Origin: Rhodocollybia butyracea
Lineage: Eukaryota > Basidiomycota > Agaricomycetes > Agaricales > Omphalotaceae
NCBI GenBank assembly: GCA_015501585.1
Contig: JADNRY010001181.1
Span: forward strand, 1-15,641
Reading direction: 5' to 3'
Length of the DNA: 15,641 nt
The notes beneath the pieces are model-generated. The model was not told where the DNA came from. It ran no database searches and was given only the letters and a program-made list of their open reading frames with translations. Position numbers and translations under genes: made by a program. The first letter of the stretch is position 1. Every line of letters begins with the position of its first letter. Below are positions 8,600 to 15,641 of the stretch, in pieces.

Positions 8600-9727
8600 A
8601 TGAAAGAGACAACATTTTGACTGATATCAGGCTAGACTAAAGGCAATTTATCTAATCCTTAGTAAAAAATTAGAGACTATACTAATGACCTTGTAGATCC
8701 TTGTATTGGATCTACAAAATCAATCCATTTAAACCACATCCCTAAGGTAATGAGCTTATCTAGTGAGCTATACCTAGGCATGAACAAACGAGCGAGGGTA
8801 GCCCACTTCGAAACATGAAGGCATGTCCCAACTGAACAAGAGTAGAGAAAAAATATCCGAGAAAGCATGAACATTGGCCAGTATAGGAGTATATTGTGGT
8901 CCGTGAATTGTAGCGTCGGCAGCAATGCTTCCCAATACACAAAGTACATGTCTCGAGGATAGTTCCCCGTTACTTGGAATCAAGAGACGGGGAACATGGA
9001 CGAGTGGAGAATGAGTGTGTGGCTGGAAGAGTGTGCTGATGAAGATTGGATGTAGAGAATAAGGCTTTGGAAGTTGTTATGGAGGAGTGAAGACAATGGT
9101 ACTGGTTGCACCATCTCAGATTCCGGATAATCTCCACCTGAGGGTAGTCCAAATGTCAAATGTATGTATAACATCTCAGGAATGAGTGAATTAAGAGTGC
9201 TGAATTGGATGATGGATGTAACCCCTTGTGGAATTGCCGAAAGTCTGGCTAGGCAACATCCGGATGTGCAAGAGTTCATCTAGATTCTGTCTAGTGCTCC
9301 TCCTGTCTTGCCAATAGCATTCTAGACCATCCCTAGTCTTCTAAGAAATTGACACGCCAGAAGTATCGCATGCTAGAAGAGCGCTGAGGTCTCCTTGTGT
9401 TTTCTCCCCAAAGCTAAGGTCTATCTTGCCCCAACACCATCCTAGCTCAAGCAAACCGGAATCAATTGATGATCCACAAAGGCGCAGATGGATGAACATT
9501 GAACACGTGGGAACTTCTGAGCATACATGCCATCAGTGAGTATGATTAAAGAGTTGGGAAGTGAGTGGTTGGAAGTCGAGAACAGGAGGATGTTTGGATT
9601 AAGCGCTCAGCCAGCACTCCAGAAATTTGCCAGAAATGGAGTACCAAAGAGCTAAAAGAGCGGGGAGAAGTTGAGAACAAGTAGTCTGAGAACTGAAGTA
9701 ATGACACAATTGATAAACAAGTCCAAA
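8600..9727 (-). other. CACTA interior: weak reverse-strand ORFs only
   Basis: On the reverse strand, overlapping frames at 8677-8949 (90 codons), 8774-8983, 8970-9152 and 8980-9280 (99 codons) have protein-like stretches, such as one rich in Trp, Phe and Leu ending near MPRYSSLDKLITLG. They lie in different frames and I recognise no family. They may be remains of an intron-containing gene or chance ORFs. From 9280 to 9727 I see nothing. Confidence 0.2.
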
Positions 9728-9761
9728 CCAAGTGCTAGTGAGGTGCAGTCAAGCACTTTGG
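9728..9761. repeat. Hairpin repeat, copy 1 (diverged)
   Basis: CCAAGTGCTAGTGAGG... pairs with ...CAAGCACTTTGG to form an imperfect stem. It shares CCAAGTGCTAG with the tighter copies at 10101, 12328 and 12393 but has about 10 bp more between the arms. Confidence 0.5.
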
Positions 9762-10075
9762 CACCCAAGTTAAGCAAGCGTTGAGCAAATTAGATAGACT
9801 GTATCCAGTAGTGAGACCCAATAGGGCCCAACTCAACTGCTATGACTTCATGCTGGAGTAGGGGATCGTGGCGTTCCGGGCCGGAGTTCACTGTCAGTAT
9901 ATAGCCTTTCACGCATGTTTGTAGCTACTCGGTCGTATTCACTCATGTTCTCTGCGATTACTTCTCACTGAGGTTGGGGTCTCCCACCTCAATGCGCAAA
10001 GCCAACACAATGTTGAATGTGCGAGAAAGGAGCAAACTGTGAACAAGACATCACATCAAGGGATAGCTGTGAATA

Positions 10076-10584
10076 CTACCACATGTACAACCCACATACA
10101 TCAAGTGCTAGAGAAGCACATTGAGTACTTCTGGAACTGTGTACGGCGACTGAATGAGGTTTGTTTCTTTGGTAGATAATAATACTGCCGCATGACTCGT
10201 GAAATCCAAGCTGAATCTTTTCAAGTGGGGAGGCATTGATTTCGATGAGTCCAGATGCATTACTGGGGCTCACTGTCCCCCAATCGTTGCTTTCGGGTTC
10301 TAAACAAGTCTCAATTGCACTGGGCATGGTGGATGGGCTCAAACATTTTCGGAAATATCCCTGCAACTTGTACTTAATAGTTGAATCGAAGGCTGAGTGT
10401 ACATGTTGTACCCAAGTTGATAGTCTGACATGGGTGGAGGGAGGTTGGGAAGAGTGAGGGGATGTGGAAGCTTCTGAAAGAACATGTTGCCAACAAATGT
10501 AGTTGTCGGGTTGGGAAAGTGAACAGAGTGGGATGGAATGGCCAACACGGAAGCTAAGGAATGAAGTTGGCTTGAGGCAAGCAT
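10076..10584 (-). other. Weak reverse-strand ORFs in the CACTA interior
   Basis: Two overlapping reverse frames, 10339-10584 (81 codons) and 10076-10366 (96 codons), could be joined by a splice or by repair of a shift. The second includes a protein-like stretch around PESNDWGTVSPSNASGLIEI. No motif is recognisable. They might be remnants of an element gene, on the same strand as the weak ORFs at 8677-9280. Confidence 0.18.
10101..10124. repeat. Hairpin repeat, copy 2
   Basis: A 24-bp interrupted palindrome with arms TCAAGTGCT and AGCACATTGA around the loop AGAGA. It is nearly identical to the copies at 12328-12351 and 12393-12416. Confidence 0.65.
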
Positions 10585-10674
10585 ATGCGAAACATTGTGG
10601 TAGTGCTATATACCTGCCCTAGCGGTAGCTAGTACTCCACTTGTTACATTTACTATTACCTGTAAGAGCTAACA

Positions 10675-10758
10675 AAGTACGCAGTAAGCTACAGCTCAGA
10701 GATAAGAGAACACTCTGTATTGATAAATACCTAATGAAGTACGCAGTAAGCTACAGCT
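10675..10758 (+). repeat. 22-bp exact direct repeat, 62 bp apart
   Basis: AAGTACGCAGTAAGCTACAGCT is present at 10675-10696 and 10737-10758 without a mismatch. The first copy runs into CTCAGAGATAAGAGA, a motif repeated at 10808. The pattern suggests a partial local duplication. Confidence 0.8.
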
Positions 10759-10800
10759 ATGGACTTCGTCAGTAAAAGTAAGTATAAAGGAAGTAAGTAG

Positions 10801-10837
10801 GCTCACCTCAGAGATAAGAGAGCACTCTGAGGGGAGC
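10801..10837. repeat. Strong hairpin (13-bp arms, one mismatch)
   Basis: Arms 10801-10813 and 10825-10837 pair at 12 of 13 positions around an 11-nt loop. A shorter relative with 5-bp arms (CAGAG/CTCTG) occurs at 10697-10717. The inner motif CAGAGATAAGAGA is common to both. Confidence 0.75.
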
Positions 10838-11052
10838 CAATACGAAGTATCTACAAATATAAGTAAAAGATACGCGGCCTCCGCAGGCGGTGCGGAAATA
10901 CGAATAGGCTATGAAACAAGGTACAAACATATAATAGTGCATGTTTAAAGATAGGATCAAGAAATATACCGCAGGATGAGACACTTTGTGGAGTAATGGC
11001 CCGAAATACCTAGTCCGGCACTCGGAAAGTCCAATCCTAGTGATCAATCCCG

Positions 11053-11091
11053 ATGATGTCACCGCATTTATGGAAAATCACGTGACATCAT
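11053..11091. repeat. Interrupted inverted repeat with perfect 10-bp arms
   Basis: ATGATGTCAC (11053-11062) and GTGACATCAT (11082-11091) are exact reverse complements separated by 19 bp. The right arm overlaps a CACGTG box. It could be the remnant ends of a small element or simply a regulatory palindrome. Confidence 0.7.
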
Positions 11092-11118
11092 AAGAATCAA
11101 TTCCAACATTACCTTACT

Positions 11119-11750
11119 TTGATGTTCAGTTATATGCTAGCTTACATTTTACCACTTCATCCCCACACTTATATGCCTCTTTACTTACATTCCATTTTGT
11201 CTCACTATCCTTACTTACTGTTACCTACTATCTACTTGTTTGTTACTACACTTACTCTGTCCCCTTCCTATTCTTTAATTATGTGCATGTATATTTGTTC
11301 TATTGTGCTAGTGGCTGTCTTTTCCCTCTCTTTAGGTTCATCACACACCCAGCACTGTTTCTTATCTTATCCCAATGTTATCCGGTCCACATCGATCTCC
11401 TGGAGGTCTCCTCCTTCACGATCTCTTCACGCCGCATCACAATCCCGACAGTTAATTGATCGCAAATCATTAATTTGATTGGATTGCCGGACATACCGGG
11501 TATTCGTCCCTACCACTTCTCCTACATCGTTCCAGCCATTCCGCACTCCCCTCTCTCCAGGATTGTATCCCAAGGACGCATTGCACCTACTCTTGCATTG
11601 GCCCAAACTGCTAGGCTGTACAAAAATCTAGTGCTCCGGAATCAGGTGTTCATTATTCCTTATGTTTCATCTCATCATTTATTTGATTTTACTATTTATC
11701 CTTTATCCACTATCCCCCTCCTTAACCCGAAGCTTCTCCGTACCTCCTAG
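11119..11750 (+). other. Weak forward ORFs with splice-like signals
   Basis: Two adjacent open frames (11119-11478 and 11475-11750) lie on the + strand. A short coding-like stretch follows a CTTTAG at about 11335 and ends with TAA near 11454; another ends NLVLRNQ just before a GT at 11648. Pyrimidine-rich sequence at 11119-11335 looks like intron or leader. No family is recognised and no complete gene model could be built. Confidence 0.2.
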
Positions 11751-12327
11751 GGTGTAGGCAACAGTCGTCGGAGTACACCTGAGTCGTGACGCTTGGATTT
11801 GGTCGCTCCATTCTGTCCTCACTGACTGAGCTAGGTGGGAGGCTCTGTTTTCTAGTCTTGTGTGTATCCTGCACTGCTCTGTCAATCCCATTGGAAGTAC
11901 AGAAGGCTAAAGGTATTTACCATTCAACCGGACGGTTCTGTTCCTCTATCCGACCTTCCCGCACGAGTTTTGCTATTTTATTAGCTTGGCAATTAGCTAC
12001 ATATAGATACCTATGCAGACTTGTAGGGATCATCAATTAGTCCCCCCTCTCTTTTGATCACTTTTCTACCTTCTCCCAATTGATGCCTTATATTCTGTGA
12101 CTCTTATATTGCGTGACTACGACCTTGCCAGCGAGTGCAACAAGTGTTGAGCTAAGTGTTAAGCTCTTTGTGTTATTATTATTATCTTCTTTAGCCCACT
12201 TCTTAGGTTTAATACCTTCAAAGTGAGATTTACCCTTACTTCTACATTGGACCCGACTGGCAGACCCGACTGGTCCTCGCTAGGACCAACCTTTCTTACT
12301 TCACCGTCCGGGAAGTAAATACAAGAA
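11751..12327. other. CACTA interior, no gene seen
   Basis: Only short frames are present. A 13-bp tandem repeat occurs at 12250-12273 (GACCCGACTGG twice), and ATT/TTA-rich triplets lie around 12170-12183. Confidence 0.4.
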
Positions 12328-12416
12328 CCAAGTGCTAGATAAGCACCTTGGTGCAGTAGTATAATGGATGGCTTGGATGATGAGGCGAGTAGCCAAGCGC
12401 TAGAGAAGCACATTGG
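12328..12416 (+). repeat. Two hairpin repeats flanking a pol III-like A-box
   Basis: Hairpin copies lie at 12328-12351 (CCAAGTGCT...AAGCACCTTGG) and 12393-12416 (CCAAGCGCT...AAGCACATTGG). Between them, TAGTATAATGG (12357-12367) fits the tRNA A-box pattern, and GTTCGAACTC follows at about 12420, near a B-box but with one extra base. No tRNA cloverleaf can be folded by eye. A tRNA-derived short interspersed element is possible but not shown. Confidence 0.45.
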
Positions 12417-12502
12417 CATCGTTCGAACTCATGGACAATTCCTTACGCGCATGGCACTTAGCGGCGCAGAATTTCGGGACAAGCACGCAACTTTAGGGCT
12501 CT

Positions 12503-12631
12503 TCACCGTAACCGTAGCCTATGGGAAATATTCCGTACCGTATCAGATTTTTTCAATTTTGACCATACCGTATCCGGTACGGGAAGTTCCGTATTTTCCC
12601 GTACCGTATGTCCGTATTACGCCGTATACGG
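12503..12631. repeat. CCGTA/TACGG-rich degenerate repeat block
   Basis: CCGTA or its complement TACGG recurs about a dozen times in 130 bp, with GTACCGTAT as the commonest extended form. It follows TAGGGCTCTTCACCGTAACC (12493-12512), which resembles the TAGGGCTG-type ends of hAT elements; no partner end was found. Confidence 0.6.
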
Positions 12632-12659
12632 TTGTACTGCGAGGTGGCTGTGCATTTTA

Positions 12660-13097
12660 GACAAATGTATTCAAACTTAACTGAAGAAGTACAAGTTCAA
12701 CTATATACATTAGTAGTTAAGTACCAACAAAGTTGCGTGCCTTTATAAGTGAGCCACAAGCTGCCGTCAGGGAACGGAAACACTTCACCGACGTATTCCG
12801 CAGGTCACATGACTCGGGCGGCCCACTTGAATAACAGCTTGCAACGCTGTTGCTTCCCCCAAGTACATCTTACCCCATCTTTAATACATACTTCCATGTC
12901 CGCATGCCCTTATAAGCAGATATAAGTGACAGGAATGATAGAAACGAAACGAGTGTTATTCCTTTCTGGGCGCTCGACTCGATACATTTTATCGTTATCA
13001 AGTTTGCGAAGTGGAGTGAATGATTCGACATGATCTCAATGCCAGCTTTGCTTTCTTCTGGCGCTTCTTGAGGCACACACACTGCAGCTTTGGCGAC
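12660..13097. other. CACTA interior, no gene seen
   Basis: I see no supported gene, RNA or notable repeat. A reverse frame of 90 codons (12870-13142) is low in recognisable features and overlaps the 9-bp tandem repeat at its start. Confidence 0.4.
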
Positions 13098-13142
13098 ACG
13101 GAATGTGCGGGACAAGCGGTACGAGCGGAACAAACGGAACAC
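13098..13142 (+). repeat. 9-bp tandem repeat, five units
   Basis: Units with the pattern (A/G)CGG(A/G/T)A(C/T)(A/G)(A/C/T) start at 13098, 13107, 13116, 13125 and 13134. The repeat is imperfect and keeps the frame on both strands, so chance ORFs of three-residue repeats cross it. Confidence 0.6.
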
Positions 13143-13995
13143 AAGTGACAGATCACATGATCATGTCAGTTGAACTTACCGCAGCACATCCACCAACGTA
13201 CAACCTCGTACAGCCTATTCCTCTGGCCACGATCTTAGCGTCAAGACAATATGTTCCGCTTATGTTGTTTAATGGAGGTACAGATCCGGATGTGACCATC
13301 TTGTCTGGTGAGGCGAACATTTTTTTTGTGGGTCACTCTATACTCAAACTAACGTGGAATTCTCAATTTTTTAGCCTCTTATCTGCTCTCATTGGACGTC
13401 TGAGTGTCCATGCGGTGCTTCACAATTACTTAGGCCGTCTCTTAATGTGCTGCATTACCGCCATGCACGCCTTTACACTCCGTTAACGCTAGCTCGTCTG
13501 CCCATGCCACCACCAAAGGTACGGCTTTACTATTCCCTCCTCTTAACAACGAGCTTACTCTGGTATTCCAAGAGTCGTTTCAACCCGGTTCATACTACCC
13601 ACACTTCTCTTGTTACGCTGGCCTCCGCGAAACGACTACAACAAGGTTATGGTTGAGTGCTACTACCCGCCGGTGCGCCGAAAATGTGGTGGCAAAGGGT
13701 TCTGACCGAGGTCTTGGGTACGCTCCCGATATCTCTCTTTTCCGCCGCCACGCACTTACCAATTCCTAGTCGTCTTCCTCAGGTGAACTCTGCCGGCGGC
13801 TGGATTGTCTTGTGCCAGCCGCCGTTCAAAGCACCGCTCTAGCCAGAGGCAACAAACCTTACTTTCCTTAGAACCACCCCCGCCGCCCGGTCTCTCCTGG
13901 GCGCACAAGCTTGATACGCCCTTGCCTCAGGGCAAGCAATGGCCCTTGCATTGCCGCTTATTGACTAGCAGCGGGTGTTGTGCGGCGACCGCCTC
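13143..13995. other. CACTA interior, no gene seen
   Basis: Forward frames up to 127 codons (13103-13486) contain no recognised motif. GC content rises from about 13650 onward. Confidence 0.4.
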
Positions 13996-14540
13996 GGCCA
14001 TTCTGACACATCCACGTCGCCGCTAACCACGAACTCCCGATCCTCACCAGCCCGTTCTCTCCACGTGCGTTCAGCGGGTCAACGCTGTTGTGCCGCACCT
14101 ACTTAGGCCCTGACCCACGTCGACGTTGCTGCTAATCACGAATTCGCCTCCCGCGGCCATGCCAGAAGCCAACCCCACAAAAAACTTTCCGCTCACCCAT
14201 TCTCTCCACCTACGCTCAGCAGGCCGGCTCCCTTTGTGTGCGTTCAGCGGCCACATGTGTTCGGCGGGTCAACACCGTTACGGGCGGTTACTTGGTTGGT
14301 CGACATTATGACTTCGCTACTCTCACCGGCGGCTGTGCCAGAAGCCATTGCTCGCCCATTCTCTCCATGTCCGTTCAGCACCGCCGTTGTGTAGTGTAGT
14401 GGTTACTTGGGTCATTCCAACACACGTCCACCTTGCCATTAATCATGATTTTGCTATCCTCACGGGTGGCCATGTTGGACGACATTGCTCTTCCGAAAAA
14501 TTCTGTGTGGCGCCCGTTCTCTCTACGTACGTTCAGTAAA
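13996..14540 (+). repeat. GC-rich degenerate tandem repeat, about 145-160-bp period
   Basis: The anchor CCC(G/A)TTCTCTC(C/T)A-G--CGTTCAG occurs at 14051, 14196, 14356 and 14513, giving spacings of 145, 160 and 157 bp. A second anchor, (A/T)CA(C)GAA/TTC or TGATTTTGCTATCCTCAC with a preceding ACGTC/ACGTT, and a third, GCCATGCCAGAAGCCA, recur between them. Units are strongly diverged. The repeats carry chance ORFs on both strands and no recognisable protein. Confidence 0.6.
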
Positions 14541-14879
14541 TTTCTTCTGAAGGCGGTGCGAAAGTTCTCTAATGCCCTCCCGGCCTCAATTCTAGGTACC
14601 TTTTCTTATGGTGCGTGTGACCCATCATTCAAGCTGTAAGTTCTGCACATCTCTTTGTTCTACGCCCCCAATAAGCACTTATTTATGCAGTTATGCTTCG
14701 TGATGACCTGTTACAACATTGAGCTGAGTTATTTTTTGCTTGGGCCTCAGTTACAGTAATCTTTTCTTGAGCGTATTCTAAGATTCAAGATAAGTCTCTC
14801 TCTTCTCATCCCTCCTGTACTTGTAGAACGTATATGTAGTGAATATACTTTACTGTCATATGAGCATATGAGACCCTTC
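14541..14879. other. No gene seen
   Basis: Unique-looking AT-richer sequence between the degenerate repeat and the right subterminal array. No supported feature. Confidence 0.4.
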
Positions 14880-15443
14880 AGAAGCACTTGAAAATCATCA
14901 AAGTGATTGTGTAAGACCCTCCAAATGATTGCTACATACACTCAGAATAGTTGTCCAAGACACTTGAAAAGAGTGTCCAAAACAGCTCAAATGATTGCTG
15001 AACAATCCAAATGATTGTCTCAAGACACTGTGACCCATTTCCAAAAACAATCATTTTGAGTGTCCTGAACAGTCAATTGGAGTGTTTGATACCATCATTT
15101 GGAGTGTTTTTGACAATCATTTAGATAGTTCAGAACTGTTATATAGAGTGGTTCAGACTATCATATTGAAAGACTAGGACAATCATTGAAAGTAGTTCAA
15201 ACAACCTTTAAGAGTGATTTAGACAATCATTAAGATTGGTTCAGACAATCAATAAGATTGGTTCAGACAGTCAATAAGATTGGTTTAGACAATCAATAAG
15301 ATTGGCTCAAACAATCAATATAAAGGTATAAGACAATCATTTTCAGTAAACTGGACAATCATTACGAATGGTTCAGACAATCAATATGAGTGCAAGACAA
15401 TCATTTAGATTGTGTTTTGGACAATCATATTAATTGTTTTTCC
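14880..15443. repeat. Right subterminal array of the CACTA element
   Basis: Dense copies of CAATCATT or its complement. Full 15-bp CAATC-N5-GATTG dyads start at 15003, 15224, 15246, 15290 and 15398, with a one-mismatch copy at 15268. From 15221 to about 15330 the array is a strict 22-bp tandem (unit AGACAATCAATAAGATTGGTTC; starts 15221, 15243, 15265, 15287 and a decayed 15309). Unlike the left end there is no 82-bp higher-order unit. Confidence 0.88.
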
Positions 15444-15454
15444 TTGCCGTAGTG
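15420..15454 (-). repeat. Right terminal inverted repeat of the CACTA element
   Basis: Reverse complement begins CACTACGGCAAGGAAAAACA and matches 8204-8238 at 32 of 35 positions. Confidence 0.9.
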
Positions 15455-15583
15455 AGAGGCATGTCCAACGCACTCACTCTATCCACCGATAACTCTATCA
15501 ACCCCAATGGTAGGCTGGACGTGGTATTTGAGGCAGCTTCGAATAATCTGAACTACGTGCTAGTTGATTGTATTTACTATTGA
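15455..15583 (+). pseudogene. Possible last exon of the broken host gene
   Basis: Reading AGA GGC ATG from 15455, the frame is open for 42 codons to TGA at 15581-15583 and has protein-like composition (for example NPNGRLDVVFEAASNNLNYV). The first two bases are the AG duplicated by the CACTA element. Without the element, they would follow the apparent 3' splice site ending at 8201 and join in phase 0 to the candidate exon ending at 8036. The product is not recognised, and a chance ORF of this length is possible. Confidence 0.35.
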
Positions 15584-15641
15584 GATTGTCGTGTATGGGT
15601 TATAACTGTTATATCAAGTAGGAATACACCGTGTGGGGGTT

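Larger units (their letters stand above)
8204..15454. mobile_element. Large CACTA (EnSpm-type) transposon without visible transposase
   Basis: The 7251-bp element starts CACTACGG and ends CCGTAGTG, the defining CACTA termini. It has 35-bp inverted repeats (32/35 matching) and dense subterminal repeats at both ends (about 8205-8600 and 14880-15443), the classic architecture of this superfamily. No open frame inside exceeds about 130 codons and none shows transposase motifs, so it appears non-autonomous. The interior contains weak reverse-strand ORFs (8677-9280, 10076-10584), hairpins and tandem repeats that may be captured or degraded sequence. The ends bear no resemblance to those of the neighbouring Plavaka-type element. 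Confidence 0.85.

Noticed and set aside
12351..12430. tRNA gene
   Set aside because: A-box-like and B-box-like words are present but the B-box has an extra base and no acceptor stem or cloverleaf could be formed.
1143..15454. Treating both elements as one nested composite transposon
   Set aside because: The inverted repeats pair separately (1143/7792 and 8204/15454), they do not overlap, and about 400 bp of unrelated sequence lies between them.
8204..15454. The CACTA element as a non-autonomous partner mobilised by the resident Plavaka-type transposase
   Set aside because: Terminal sequences (CACTACGG versus CCCAGTGAG), duplication lengths and subterminal motifs share nothing visible.

Overview
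The window reads as a repeat-rich stretch of a basidiomycete genome, most likely an Agaricomycete. The evidence is short GT-AG introns (mostly 44-66 nt, several with a CTAAC/CTAAT-like branch point), about 50% GC coding sequence, and a transposase of the tnp2-like 'Plavaka' kind that is abundant in mushroom-forming fungi. No sequence search could be run, so family names rest on recognised motifs.

Layout. (1) 1-1142: left flank with low-quality, broken coding sequence of an unrecognised host gene. (2) 1143-7792: a complete DNA transposon of 6650 bp with ~55-bp terminal inverted repeats (48/55 matching), flanked by GTTTAAT on both sides. It carries two genes on the + strand: a three-exon, 1065-aa transposase (1431-4736) with no disruption visible, and a nine-exon, 648-aa accessory protein (4915-7281) with a coiled coil, a conserved tryptophan-rich domain, a nuclear localisation signal, a Ser/Thr/Pro-rich repeat region and a basic C-terminus. 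(3) 7793-8203: host sequence again, with a possible exon of the broken gene. (4) 8204-15454: a second, unrelated transposon of 7251 bp with typical CACTA ends (CACTACGG...), 35-bp terminal inverted repeats and large subterminal arrays of a 15-bp dyad, CAATC-N5-GATTG. No transposase is visible in it. Its interior is a mosaic of hairpins, short tandem repeats and weak ORFs, so it looks non-autonomous. (5) 15455-15641: right flank with a short open frame that may be the last exon of the broken host gene.

How it fits together. The first element looks autonomous: transposase and accessory gene lie inside one pair of ends, in the order transposase then putative DNA-binding/accessory protein, much like the two-gene logic (transposase plus end-binding protein) of plant CACTA elements. 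The second element shows the matching cis side, with highly ordered binding-site-like arrays at both ends, but must be moved by proteins made elsewhere. Its ends do not resemble those of the first element, so the resident transposase is not an obvious helper. Both elements appear to sit in the same decayed host locus, one between an apparent 5' and 3' splice site and the other just after an apparent 3' splice site; this last point is an inference.
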